Assembly: GCA_964626405.1 (NCBI GenBank)
Contig: CAZVFE010000005.1
Coordinates: 1 to 46,722 of the forward strand
Source of the DNA: CAZVFE01 sp964626405
GTDB lineage: Bacteria > Bacteroidota > Bacteroidia > Cytophagales > Spirosomataceae
Length of the DNA: 46,722 nucleotides
Direction of reading: 5' to 3'
Shown here piece after piece: positions 33,858 through 42,092 of this stretch; position 1 is the stretch's first letter; every line of letters begins with the position of its first letter. The notes below the pieces were generated by a model. It was given only the letters and a program-made list of their open reading frames with translations, searched no databases and was not told the DNA's origin. Position numbers and translations under genes: made by a program.

Positions 33858-34751
33858 TTAATCTTGTAAATATCCGAAATTTTTCAATTTTTGTTGTTTT
33901 GCTCTCCAATCTGGTTCAACTTTAACAAATTGTTCTAAAAATACTTTTTTTCCGAAAAATTGTTCTAAATCTAAACGTGCTTGAGTGCCAACCTTTTTTA
34001 TATTTTCTCCTTTATGACCAATAATTATGGCTCTTTGACTTACCCTTTCCACATATATTTCTGAGGAAATATGAATAATATCTTCTTTTTCTTTAAAGCC
34101 TGTAATTACTACTTCACATGAATAAGGAACTTCTTTTTTATAATTTAAAAAGATTTTTTCTCGGATAATTTCTGAGGCGAAAAATCTTTCTGATTTATCT
34201 GTTAATTCATCCTCTGCAAAAAAAGGAGGATGTTCTGGAAGATACTGGACGATTTTTTCAAATACTTGCTCTAAATTAATTTTTTCTAAAGCTGAAATTG
34301 GGATTATTTCACTTTTGGGAAAAATATTTTGCCAATAATCTAATTTTTCTTGAAGGCTATTTGATTTTTCTAGGTCAATTTTATTCAAAAGGACAATAAT
34401 TGGAGTCTTTGTATTATTTTTCCAATCAGTTAGAAAATCAATTTCTTCGAATTCATCGAATAAATCGGTTACAAACAAGGCAACATCAGCATCTTCTAGG
34501 GAGGATTTTACAAACTGCATCATAGATTTATGCAATTCATATTTAGGCATTAATACCCCCGGGGTATCAGAATATACGATTTGATATTTATCATCCTTAT
34601 AGGTTCCATTTAAAATACCAAGAATTCTATGTCGCGTAGTTTGAGCCTTTGATGTAATTATGGATAATTTTTCTCCTACCAAGGCATTCATTAAAGTTGA
34701 TTTACCTACATTAGGTTTGCCTATAATACTAATGAAGCCGGATTTATTCAT
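33858..34751 (-). CDS. era: GTPase Era
   Basis: 16S rRNA-binding GTPase acting late in 30S assembly. The 297-residue product has G1 GKPNVGKSTLMNALVG, G3 DTPGVLMPKYELHKSMMQ, G4 LNKIDLEKSN, and a C-terminal KH domain with IIIGHKGENIKKVGTQARLDLEQFF, all conserved. The gene starts 42 bp downstream of the 3' end of the initiator tRNA and may share its transcript. der begins 8 bp after the era stop. Confidence 0.97.
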   Translation of the reverse strand: MNKSGFISIIGKPNVGKSTLMNALVGEKLSIITSKAQTTRHRILGILNGTYKDDKYQIVYSDTPGVLMPKYELHKSMMQFVKSSLEDADVALFVTDLFDEFEEIDFLTDWKNNTKTPIIVLLNKIDLEKSNSLQEKLDYWQNIFPKSEIIPISALEKINLEQVFEKIVQYLPEHPPFFAEDELTDKSERFFASEIIREKIFLNYKKEVPYSCEVVITGFKEKEDIIHISSEIYVERVSQRAIIIGHKGENIKKVGTQARLDLEQFFGKKVFLEQFVKVEPDWRAKQQKLKNFGYLQD

Positions 34752-34793
34752 TCTTGGGGAAGTGTGTGAGAGAGGAGGATTTCCTAATTATAG

Positions 34794-34866
<73 letters not shown>

Positions 34867-34879
34867 ATATATTGGATTG

Positions 34880-34910
34880 CAAAGATATGATTCTTTTCTA
34901 TCCTTTCAAA
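34880..34910 (-). promoter_or_regulatory. Bacteroidota-type promoter of the initiator tRNA
   Basis: On the minus strand TTTG (34910-34907), 19 nt, then TATCTTTG (34887-34880): an exact match to TTTG-N19-TAnnTTTG. Transcription would start near 34873, seven bases before the tRNA. The -33 part lies inside the last codons of bshA. It probably also drives era and the following genes. Confidence 0.8.
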
Positions 34911-36049
34911 ATTTTATTATAATAATTCACATAAAGAGGGACAATTTTTTTTACGTCGAATTCTTCTGCCCGCTTTCTTGCGTTCACTTTAAACTTGTTT
35001 AGTAGATTTTCATCTTCTAATAATTTAATCGCATTTTTAGCCATATCTTGGAAATCTCCCACTGGGCTTACAAAACCACAGCAATTATCTTTTATTACCT
35101 CTGGTATTCCTCCAGCATTTGAGGCAATTACTGGTACCTCACAAGCCATTGCTTCCAAAGCAGCTAATCCGAAACTTTCTTTTTCAGAAGGAAGCATGAA
35201 CAAATCTGCTAAAGAAAGCGCCTCCTCAATAGCATCTAGTTTTCCTAAAAAACGAACATCTTGATAAACCCCCAATTCTCTACAAAGATTTTCTATTCCC
35301 GTTCTCTCAGGTCCATCTCCAATAAATAATAATTTAGATTTTACTTTTTTATTGATAATTGCAAAGGACTGAACAACATCCTGAATCCTTTTTACTTTTC
35401 GAAAGTTTGAGGAGTGAATAATTAATTTTTCATTATTCGGACAAATTGCTAATTTGAAATGTTCTTTTTTCTGCCTTGAAAATCTATTTAAATCTATAAA
35501 ATTAGGGATTACCTCAATTTCTTTATTTATTTCAAACTCAGAAAAGGTATCAGATTTTAGGCTCTCTGAAACAGCAGTAATTCCATTTGATTCATTTATG
35601 GAAAAAGTGACTACTGGTTCAAAAGAAGGATCTTTCCCCACTAAAGTTATATCCGTACCATGTAATGTTGTAATAAATGGTATTGAATAATTCTTTGATT
35701 TTAATATTTGCTGTGCCAAATAAGCTGCTGATGCATGAGGTATTGCATAGTGAACATGTAATAAATCCAATTTTTCATTTATGGCGACATCCACAATTTT
35801 GGATGCTAAAGCAGATTCATAAGGTAAATATTGAAATAAAGGATAAGAAGATACACTTACTTCATGATAATATATATTTTCACTAAAAAAATCTAGTCGA
35901 GGCGGTTGAGAATACGTGATGAAGTGAACCTGATGTTTCAATTCAGCTAATGCCTTTCCTAATTCAGTAGCTACGACACCACTACCACCATAGGTTGGAT
36001 AACAAATAATACCTATTTTCACGAGACTTTTTTGTTTACTAACGGACAA
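34898..36049 (-). CDS. bshA: Bacillithiol biosynthesis glycosyltransferase BshA
   Basis: Makes N-acetylglucosaminyl-malate, the first step of bacillithiol, the low-molecular-weight thiol of many Firmicutes and Bacteroidota. The 383-residue GT4 glycosyltransferase has IGIICYPTYGGSGVVATELG (about residues 12-31), the BshA-like SQPPRLDFF and SVSSYPLFQYLPYESALAS, TTLHGTDITLVG, and the donor-site SEKESFGLAALEAMACEVP with the E-x7-E motif. Residues and length match BshA better than other GT4 enzymes. bshB and bshC are not in the window. The gene stops inside the tRNA-Met promoter. Confidence 0.92.
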   Translation of the reverse strand: MSVSKQKSLVKIGIICYPTYGGSGVVATELGKALAELKHQVHFITYSQPPRLDFFSENIYYHEVSVSSYPLFQYLPYESALASKIVDVAINEKLDLLHVHYAIPHASAAYLAQQILKSKNYSIPFITTLHGTDITLVGKDPSFEPVVTFSINESNGITAVSESLKSDTFSEFEINKEIEVIPNFIDLNRFSRQKKEHFKLAICPNNEKLIIHSSNFRKVKRIQDVVQSFAIINKKVKSKLLFIGDGPERTGIENLCRELGVYQDVRFLGKLDAIEEALSLADLFMLPSEKESFGLAALEAMACEVPVIASNAGGIPEVIKDNCCGFVSPVGDFQDMAKNAIKLLEDENLLNKFKVNARKRAEEFDVKKIVPLYVNYYNKILKG

Positions 36050-36101
36050 TTTACAAAATAAGTTCCTTTATAATATTAATAAATAAAAATTTAATGAATG
36101 G

Positions 36102-36148
36102 ATTATCAGTTTCCTGTTAGGAAAATAGGTCAATTTCGTATAATTTTA
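36102..36148 (+). promoter_or_regulatory. purN: purN promoter region with the 21-nt element shared with the peptide operon
   Basis: 36102-36122 is identical to the minus-strand element at 20568-20548. Here its core TTTCCTGTTAGGAAA (36110-36124) is a perfect palindrome with a 3-nt centre. GTTA (36116-36119) is followed by 19 nt and a TATAATTTTA box (36139-36148), the same geometry as upstream of the peptide genes. The element ends 74 nt before the purN ATG. A very short ATG frame (36094-36120) also crosses the element but ends after eight codons. Confidence 0.6.
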
Positions 36149-36149
36149 T

Positions 36150-36185
36150 GGGTGGGTGGTGGTGGCATTTTTTGCCATTTTTTTT
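36150..36185 (+). promoter_or_regulatory. purN: G-rich tract and terminator-like hairpin in the purN leader
   Basis: GGGTGGGTGGTGGTGG at 36150-36165 could form a two-layer G-quadruplex, striking in so AT-rich a region. It runs into a hairpin TGGCA (36163-36167), TTTTT loop, TGCCA (36173-36177), followed by eight T (36178-36185), 11 nt before the start codon. That is a terminator shape placed inside a leader, as in attenuators. bshA points away, so it cannot be that gene's terminator. Confidence 0.5.
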
Positions 36186-36196
36186 AAAAAAAACAA

Positions 36197-36766
36197 ATGA
36201 AAAATATCCTAATTTTTGCTTCTGGATCAGGCTCAAATGCCGAAAAAATAATTCAATATTTTAAAAATTTAGAAAATTTTAATTCAAATTTCAATATCAA
36301 AATCTATTCAAATAATCCCAATGCAGGAGTTATTAAAAGAGCAGAAAATTTAAATATCCCAATCCAAATTTTTACAAAAGAAGAATATCGCTCCCCTGAA
36401 TTCCTAAATAATATTATCGAATTTAACCCCAATCTAATCGTTCTCGCTGGTTTCCTTTGGCTAATCCCTGAATCATTCGTCAAAGCCTTCCCCAACAAAA
36501 TTATTAATCTTCATCCTGCCCTGCTCCCTAATTATGGAGGAAAAGGAATGTATGGTCATTTCGTTCATGAGGCAGTTATTAAGAATAAAGAAAAAGAATC
36601 AGGAATTACCATTCATTTCGTCAATGAAAATTACGATGAAGGAAATATCATCCATCAAGCAAAATATGCTATTTCCGAAACAGATACCCCTGAATCTATT
36701 GCCTTGAAAGGACAAAAATTAGAACATGAATGGTTCCCAAAAATTGTAGATAAACTTTTGAATTAA
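36197..36766 (+). CDS. purN: Phosphoribosylglycinamide formyltransferase
   Basis: Third step of purine synthesis: transfers a formyl group from 10-formyl-THF to GAR. The 189-residue product has the phosphate-binding FASGSGSNAEKIIQYF (about residues 6-21), AGFLWLIPESFV, and the catalytic block NLHPALLPNYGGKGMYG, with the HxxxxPxxxG histidine and asparagine. GITIHFVNENYDEGNII has the final catalytic aspartate region. It is a single-gene unit with an unusual leader, divergent from bshA. Confidence 0.95.
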   Translation: MKNILIFASGSGSNAEKIIQYFKNLENFNSNFNIKIYSNNPNAGVIKRAENLNIPIQIFTKEEYRSPEFLNNIIEFNPNLIVLAGFLWLIPESFVKAFPNKIINLHPALLPNYGGKGMYGHFVHEAVIKNKEKESGITIHFVNENYDEGNIIHQAKYAISETDTPESIALKGQKLEHEWFPKIVDKLLN

Positions 36767-36791
36767 TTTTTTGAGGAATTTAACTTTATTT

Positions 36792-37277
36792 TTAACTCAA
36801 TACCGAAACAGTTTTTTCATCTTTATTCTCCTCTAATAATTTCTCCAAAGTTTTTTTGAATAGGGGATGTACAAAGCTTTTTTCTATTTCAAGAAATGGG
36901 ATTAAAATGAAATTTCTATCTTGAATATAAGGGTGGGGAATAACTAAATTTTCCTGTTGAATAATCTCATCACCAAAAAATAAAATATCGATATCTATCG
37001 CTCTAGGCCCCCATTTTTCCTTTCTAATCCTCCCAAATTCTAATTCTAATTTTAAAATAATATTTAAAACCTCCTCTGCAGAATTTATCGCTGTTTCAAC
37101 ACGCATAACCTGATTTAAAAAATCAGATTGATTCTCATTGCCCCAGGCTTGCGTCTTATATATTTGGGATTTTTTAGATATTATCCCAATCTTTTTCTCA
37201 ATTTCACTATTAATTTGATGGAAAATGTCTTTACTATTTTTTAAATTACCGCCAAGTGATAGAAAAACTGATTTCAT
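36792..37277 (-). CDS. folK: HPPK, 6-hydroxymethyl-7,8-dihydropterin pyrophosphokinase
   Basis: Transfers pyrophosphate from ATP to the pterin in folate synthesis. The 161-residue product has SLGGNLKNSKDIFHQ at the N-terminus, YKTQAWGNENQSDFLNQV, and the diagnostic KWGPRAIDIDILFFGD block, whose two aspartates bind magnesium, then IPHPYIQDRNFILIPF. It lies between purN and yqgE, convergent to purN and divergent from yqgE. Confidence 0.95.
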   Translation of the reverse strand: MKSVFLSLGGNLKNSKDIFHQINSEIEKKIGIISKKSQIYKTQAWGNENQSDFLNQVMRVETAINSAEEVLNIILKLELEFGRIRKEKWGPRAIDIDILFFGDEIIQQENLVIPHPYIQDRNFILIPFLEIEKSFVHPLFKKTLEKLLEENKDEKTVSVLS

Positions 37278-37308
37278 ACTGCTAAATTAGTTAATAAAAT
37301 TACAAGTT

Positions 37309-37878
37309 ATGCCAAACTTTTTTAATTCTGAAGAAATTAAACCTGGAACTTTGTTGATTTCAGAGCCTTATATTTCGGATTATAATTTTAGGAGGTCAGT
37401 CGTATTAATTTGTGAACATACTAATAGCCATAGCTTTGGTTTGGTCTTGAATGATCCTCAAAGAAATATAATGGAAACAAATTATAAAGACGAAATTGGA
37501 ATTGAATTGCCCCTATACTCTGGTGGACCCGTGGACCCTTCCGTTATGCAGTTTATTCATAAACGCCCAGACATCATTCCCAATGGTGTACCAATCGGTA
37601 AAGGACTATTTTGGGCTGGAGATTTTGAAAAAGCAGTTTCCTCAATTATTGAAAATTCAATTGAATTAAGTGATATTAAGTTTTTTATTGGTTATTCAGG
37701 TTGGGGTGCAGGACAACTTCTAAGTGAATTGAAGCAAAATTCTTGGATAATTTCTCAAGCTAATCTGGAATATTTATTCGATACCAAGCCTGAAAAATTA
37801 TGGAGAAAAGTTCTTTATGATAAAGGAGGAGATTTTCGTTTACTTTCCAATTATCCTACTGATCCGAATTTAAACTAA
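37309..37878 (+). CDS. YqgE/AlgH family protein
   Basis: A 189-residue protein of the conserved YqgE/AlgH family (PF02622), cytoplasmic and of unsettled function. Motifs: GTLLISEPYISDYNFRRSVV (about residues 13-32), ICEHTNSHSFGLVLNDP, LYSGGPVDPSVMQFIHK and FFIGYSGWGAGQLLSELKQ. The gene overlaps the end of the convergent aroE by 4 bp. Confidence 0.93.
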   Translation: MPNFFNSEEIKPGTLLISEPYISDYNFRRSVVLICEHTNSHSFGLVLNDPQRNIMETNYKDEIGIELPLYSGGPVDPSVMQFIHKRPDIIPNGVPIGKGLFWAGDFEKAVSSIIENSIELSDIKFFIGYSGWGAGQLLSELKQNSWIISQANLEYLFDTKPEKLWRKVLYDKGGDFRLLSNYPTDPNLN

Positions 37879-38639
37879 GTTGTATGATTCCAAATTTCCC
37901 AAGCCTTCTCTGCCTGTCCATGAAGCATGGGTAATCCATAAAACACGCCTCCAGCTCCACTTTCCAAACCCTTTTTTAGAAAGGCTGTCTCTAAAGGATT
38001 GTATACAATATCGTAAAGGAAATGATTCTCATTCAATGATTCATAGGGTAATGATGGATAGGAATCTATATTCGGATACATCCCTAAGGGAGTACAATTT
38101 ACAATTAATCCTACCTGCTTAATAAAATTTGGAATTTGTTCGTAGGAAATACAATCTATAGACTCTTTTCTTGAAACTTTTATTACATCAATTCCTAAAT
38201 CTTTTAATGCAATAATAATCGCTTTAGAAGCACCACCTTGTCCTAAAATTAATGCTGATCGATCTTTTATTTTTTTGAATTGATCCCATTTTTCTAAGGT
38301 ATTTCTAAATCCCCAGTAATCTGTATTATATCCTTTTAATTTTCCATCTGGTAAAATTTTAATGGTATTTACGGCCCCAATTTCCCTGGCCGCAGGATCT
38401 AATTTGTCTAAATAAGGGATAATGTTTTCCTTGTGTGGAATTGTCACATTCAAACCTCTCAATTCTTTTTGATGACTCTCAATTAATTTGGGAAAATCTT
38501 GAATTTCTTTTAATTCGAATAAATCGTATTCGTTTTCTGTTTGAATACCTAATTTTTCAAATTTTTCACTAAAATATTTTTTAGAAAAAGAATGCCCCAA
38601 TGGATAGCCTATTAAACCAAATAATCGTTTCTGACTCAT
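37875..38639 (-). CDS. aroE: Shikimate dehydrogenase
   Basis: NADPH-dependent reduction of 3-dehydroshikimate. I choose the ATG at 38639 (MSQKRLFGLIGYPLGHSFSK), giving 254 residues; the frame opens at 38675, but the extra 12 residues overlap dedA and are not family-like. Motifs: GYPLGHSFSKKYF for shikimate binding, LRGLNVTIPHKENIIPYL with the catalytic lysine, and GAVNTIKIL. The nucleotide loop is LILGQGGASKAII. The start codon is 1 bp past the dedA stop, so they form one transcript. Confidence 0.94.
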   Translation of the reverse strand: MSQKRLFGLIGYPLGHSFSKKYFSEKFEKLGIQTENEYDLFELKEIQDFPKLIESHQKELRGLNVTIPHKENIIPYLDKLDPAAREIGAVNTIKILPDGKLKGYNTDYWGFRNTLEKWDQFKKIKDRSALILGQGGASKAIIIALKDLGIDVIKVSRKESIDCISYEQIPNFIKQVGLIVNCTPLGMYPNIDSYPSLPYESLNENHFLYDIVYNPLETAFLKKGLESGAGGVFYGLPMLHGQAEKAWEIWNHTT

Positions 38640-38640
38640 T

Positions 38641-39282
38641 TTATTTTGCTTTAAGCTTAGATTTAATAAAACCAATGATAATTGGTAAAATAGAGATGAA
38701 CACTATTAGTAAAACAACTTTTTCAAAGTTTTTATTTACCCATTCATTATTTCCTAGAAAATAACCAAGAGAAGTAATGCTGCTGACCCAAATAGTAGCT
38801 CCAATGATCCCAAAAGCTAAATATATTCCATATTTCATTTTCCCAGTTCCCGCAACGAATGGTGCAACTGTTCGAACTATAGGGACAAATCGAGCTAAAA
38901 TAATCGTGTTTTTACCGTATTTTTCATAAAAGGATTGGGTTTGATTGATGTGTTCCTTTTTTAAGAGAAATATTTTTTCCCTTTTTAATACCATGCTTCC
39001 GAATATTTTACCTGAAAAATAATTTACCTGATCCCCAAGAATTGCTGCAATAATTAATAAAGGGATAATTTTACTGATTTGTAAATCATCACCATTAGCT
39101 GCCAATAATCCTAATGAAAAAAGTAGCGAATCTCCAGGTAATAAAGGAAAAACTACCAGTCCGGTTTCCGCAAAAACAATTAAAAATACCAGCCCATAGG
39201 TAAGAATGCCATTCTCAGCAATGAAATTATTTAGGAATGTCAAAGGATCCCTTAAGAGTGTAAAAAACTCTTGTATAAACAT
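38641..39282 (-). CDS. DedA/VTT-domain family membrane protein
   Basis: A 213-residue membrane protein of the DedA family; members act as lipid (undecaprenyl phosphate or phospholipid) flippases. Family features: FAETGLVVFPLLPGDSLLF near the first re-entrant helix, DQVNYFSGKIFGS, and the arginine motif ARFVPIVRTVAPFVAG. Four to five hydrophobic helices are seen. It lies between the ComA-like gene (4 bp upstream) and aroE on one minus-strand unit. Confidence 0.92.
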   Translation of the reverse strand: MFIQEFFTLLRDPLTFLNNFIAENGILTYGLVFLIVFAETGLVVFPLLPGDSLLFSLGLLAANGDDLQISKIIPLLIIAAILGDQVNYFSGKIFGSMVLKREKIFLLKKEHINQTQSFYEKYGKNTIILARFVPIVRTVAPFVAGTGKMKYGIYLAFGIIGATIWVSSITSLGYFLGNNEWVNKNFEKVVLLIVFISILPIIIGFIKSKLKAK

Positions 39283-39286
39283 AAAT

Positions 39287-40048
39287 TTATTTATTTAGGA
39301 AATGAGTAAAAGTATCTCCTCTTAAGCCCAATCGAATTGTTTCTAATGAAATTACTTCATTAGGACTAATATTGCCCACGTTTACATTTGCTCCGACAAG
39401 TTTTACAAACCAAACCTGCTGAGATTTTTGTGGAGCTTCCCAGATAATTTTTTCTTCAGGAATCTGTGTAAGGATTTCTTCCACAAGGCCTTGTCTTACC
39501 TCACCGGAAGATCTAAATAATCCTACGTTTCCACCCTCTCTTGCCTCGCCAATAACTTTCCAGGCTCCTGCTTCCAATTCCATCTTCATTAATTGGATCC
39601 ATTTATAGGGAGGTATAATTTTAGCTTCATCCTTCGATCCAACTTCAGATAATACCGTTACCTGTTTAGAAAGTGTTTCAATGTATTTACATTTATCCTC
39701 TGCTTCCATATCTACTGAGCCATCCGAAACCTCAGCAAATTCCATTCCATATTTATCCAATAATTTTCGATAATCCTCGAATTGGTTTCTAATATGAAAT
39801 GCCTCAAAAAGGGTTCCACCAAAATAAACTGGAATGCCAGCATTTTTATAAACTGCTAATTTTTCTTTTAAATTTGGTGTAACGTATGAAGTTGCCCAGC
39901 CTAGTTTTACGATGTCTGTATATGCGCCATTTATTTCTAAGAAATCTTCTACTTGGCGAATACTCAGCCCCTTATCCATTACCATTGTTAAACCTTTTTC
40001 TCTTGGTTTTAAGGTTCTGTCAGGGATTTGCTGTAAATTATAATTCAT
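39287..40048 (-). CDS. ComA-like phosphosulfolactate synthase family protein
   Basis: A 253-residue TIM-barrel protein of the ComA family (PF02679), which in archaea adds sulfite to phosphoenolpyruvate on the way to coenzyme M. Conserved blocks: PREKGLTMVMDKGLS, YTDIVKLGWATSYV, VYFGGTLFEAFHIRNQ, FAEVSDGSVDMEAEDK, VLSEVGSKDEAKIIPP, and EAREGGNVGLFRSSGEVR. These match the family well. Bacteroidota do not make coenzyme M; a role in making sulfonates such as cysteate for sulfonolipids is a guess. First gene of the unit with dedA and aroE. Confidence 0.88.
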   Translation of the reverse strand: MNYNLQQIPDRTLKPREKGLTMVMDKGLSIRQVEDFLEINGAYTDIVKLGWATSYVTPNLKEKLAVYKNAGIPVYFGGTLFEAFHIRNQFEDYRKLLDKYGMEFAEVSDGSVDMEAEDKCKYIETLSKQVTVLSEVGSKDEAKIIPPYKWIQLMKMELEAGAWKVIGEAREGGNVGLFRSSGEVRQGLVEEILTQIPEEKIIWEAPQKSQQVWFVKLVGANVNVGNISPNEVISLETIRLGLRGDTFTHFLNK

Positions 40049-40164
40049 AAAAGAAATTTTTATTGCTCAAATATCTTTCAAAAATAAGCATTCGGTATGA
40101 TAGCAGCAAACTAAATTTTTAAGATTCAGAATATTCTTTACATTTGTATAAATAATTATACCTT

Positions 40165-40587
40165 ATGAAAAAGATATTTCTAGCTTTATTTTTATTATTA
40201 TTTGGAATCAATTCCTCGTTTTCTCAATTCAAAGCCGATGATATTTTGGGTGAATGGTTGTCTGAGACAAAAGATGGTAAAGTTTTAGTCTATAAGCAGA
40301 ATAATAAATATATGGGAAAGCTTTCTTGGTTATTACACCCAGATAAAAAAGATGAGTTTAACCCAGAAAATAAAGAAAAAACAAAACCCTTGATGGGAAA
40401 GGTTATCCTACAAAATTTTAATTTTAAAGATGGTGAGTGGACGGATGGGACAATATATGATCCAAAATCAGGGAAAACTTATTCCTGCGTAATGAAATTA
40501 TCAAAAAATAAACAACAACTAGATATTAGAGGATATATTGGAATGCCAATGTTTGGTAGAACCAGTATCTGGACCAGACCTAAGTAG
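40165..40587 (+). CDS. Secreted DUF2147 protein
   Basis: A 140-residue exported protein. The signal peptide (MKKIFLALFLLLFGINSSFS) precedes a small beta-barrel-like DUF2147 domain: DDILGEWLSETKDGKVLVYK, KPLMGKVILQNFNFKDGEW, GTIYDPKSGKTYSC and RGYIGMPMFGRTSIWTR, all typical. No function is established for the family. It is followed by the thioesterase gene 7 bp after its stop. Confidence 0.9.
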   Translation: MKKIFLALFLLLFGINSSFSQFKADDILGEWLSETKDGKVLVYKQNNKYMGKLSWLLHPDKKDEFNPENKEKTKPLMGKVILQNFNFKDGEWTDGTIYDPKSGKTYSCVMKLSKNKQQLDIRGYIGMPMFGRTSIWTRPK

Positions 40588-40594
40588 ATTTTTT

Positions 40595-41047
40595 ATGAAA
40601 CCAAATGAAATGATTTTAGCTTATTTAAATGCTAATTTAAATAAGCCTATGAGAGATTCCAAGAATGTTGGACCTGTCGCTATTGCATTGGATGGAGTAT
40701 TATTAGCTGCACAAAAAGGAAGTTTGACAGCGGAATTTGTTGTAAGAGAGGATCAATTAAATCATGCAAATGTTTTGCACGGAGGAGTTATTACCACTAT
40801 GTTGGATGAAATTATGGGAATGACACTAATCACTGAAGAAATTTCAAACCTTTATGTAACGATTAACCTTAGTGTTGATTTTCTATATGGGGCTAAACTT
40901 GGTGAAAAGGTAAAGGTAATCTCCGAAGTTATTCGTGTTGGTAAAAAAGTTGCTAATATTGAGGGTAAAATGTATAATGAAGAGGGTAAATTATTAGCTA
41001 AGGCTAGTTCAAATTTTGCAGCTACCTCCATTCCCTTTACCGTATAA
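40595..41047 (+). CDS. PaaI-like hotdog-fold thioesterase
   Basis: Predicted acyl-CoA thioesterase of the PaaI/YdiI type. I use the ATG at 40595 (MKPNEMILAYLN), giving 150 residues; an upstream in-frame ATG at 40538 lies inside the DUF2147 gene. The hotdog signature HANVLHGGVITTMLDEIMG (about residues 52-70) carries the catalytic-type acidic residue and the HGG loop. Substrate unknown. It overlaps the end of the convergent DCC gene by 11 bp. Confidence 0.9.
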   Translation: MKPNEMILAYLNANLNKPMRDSKNVGPVAIALDGVLLAAQKGSLTAEFVVREDQLNHANVLHGGVITTMLDEIMGMTLITEEISNLYVTINLSVDFLYGAKLGEKVKVISEVIRVGKKVANIEGKMYNEEGKLLAKASSNFAATSIPFTV

Positions 41048-41444
41048 TTCGATTTTTTAATTTTTCTCGTTCTAATATCGAACAAGTGTCTAATTGTCCG
41101 AATAGGTATCTATTTTTTGCAAATTTTCGATATAAATTGTTCAATAGGCTTTTGGGTACTAAATAAGTAGGTATAAAAATTATTTTATGCCAACTATTTA
41201 AGGAATTAAATATACTTCTTACCGCTTCAAATTCTAAATGAACCTTCCCATTTTCAAAATAAATGATAGAATCTTTTTCTTTTAAAAACTCGAAATCTTC
41301 TAGTAATTTTAGGTAGATTTGACTTTGAATGGATGAAAATTTGAAAACTTCTTTTTTGTCGAAATAGAGGATATAATTGGTAAATCGATTGCAAACCAAG
41401 CATTCTTCATCGATAAAAATTATTTTGTCTAACTTTCTTTCCAT
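41037..41444 (-). CDS. DCC-family (DUF393) thiol-disulfide oxidoreductase-like protein
   Basis: A 135-residue protein with the family hallmark DxxCxxC near the N-terminus (FIDEECLVCNRFTNYIL, Cys15 and Cys18), followed by FSSIQSQIYLKLL and SIIYFENGKVHLEFEAV. The DCC family has a thioredoxin-like fold; biochemical roles are mostly unknown. The gene is divergent from the PagL-like gene with 45 bp between starts. Confidence 0.85.
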   Translation of the reverse strand: MERKLDKIIFIDEECLVCNRFTNYILYFDKKEVFKFSSIQSQIYLKLLEDFEFLKEKDSIIYFENGKVHLEFEAVRSIFNSLNSWHKIIFIPTYLVPKSLLNNLYRKFAKNRYLFGQLDTCSILEREKLKNRIIR

Positions 41445-41489
41445 GAAATTTAATATTTTAGTGCTAGACTTTTATTTCAATCTAAAAAA

Positions 41490-42092
41490 ATGATTCAAAA
41501 ATTCCTAATTATTCTAATTCTATTAATTCCATTTATTAGCTTTTCTCAAGAAGAAAATAAGGAGGAATGTGAATGCAAAGATGGCCGATTTTATATGAAA
41601 ATTCAAAAAGGAAAATTAGAACTTATACCTGGGGTTTATCGTAGTAGGGTCGGTTCATTGGGTAGTCCATTTCAATTGAAAAATCAGAATATTACAATGA
41701 ATATTTTTTTTCCATTTTCAAATATTTTGGAAAAAAAGGGAGATAAAAAGAAATTGATGGAAATGAATATTGTTTCATTTATACATTTTTCTAATGAGGG
41801 TAATTATGGTGTGGGTTTTGGCTCAAAAACTCGGTGGTTAATTACAAAGAACGTATTTGCTTCTTATCAAGGAGGAATTGGTTGGTTTGATACCAATGAT
41901 AAAAATGCAAGGGATGGATTAGTTTACCGAGGATTTAATTTTCACCATATATTTTCTTTAATCTATCCTGTAAGTCCTAAAATTGATTTTTCTATGAATT
42001 TTCTTCATGTTTCAAATGGAGGAATATTAGGGGAAAATGAAGAATCTAATGTTCAAGATGTAATGGGATTAGGTTTGGCTTACCAGTTTTAA
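41490..42092 (+). CDS. PagL-like acyloxyacyl hydrolase (lipid A deacylase family)
   Basis: Predicted outer-membrane beta-barrel of 200 residues with a signal peptide (to about residue 19, ISFSQ). The HxSN motif of PagL is present in FLHVSNGGI near the C-terminus, and the protein ends in an aromatic residue (LAYQF) as barrel proteins do. PagL removes a 3-O acyl chain from lipid A. An unusual EECECK cysteine pair follows the signal. The family call rests on the HxSN motif and overall shape. Confidence 0.75.
   Translation: MIQKFLIILILLIPFISFSQEENKEECECKDGRFYMKIQKGKLELIPGVYRSRVGSLGSPFQLKNQNITMNIFFPFSNILEKKGDKKKLMEMNIVSFIHFSNEGNYGVGFGSKTRWLITKNVFASYQGGIGWFDTNDKNARDGLVYRGFNFHHIFSLIYPVSPKIDFSMNFLHVSNGGILGENEESNVQDVMGLGLAYQF

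Noticed and set aside
36094..36120. Eight-codon ATG frame across the 21-nt element as a leader peptide
   Set aside because: The peptide copy of the element has no corresponding ATG in that frame, so the shared sequence is better explained as a DNA element.
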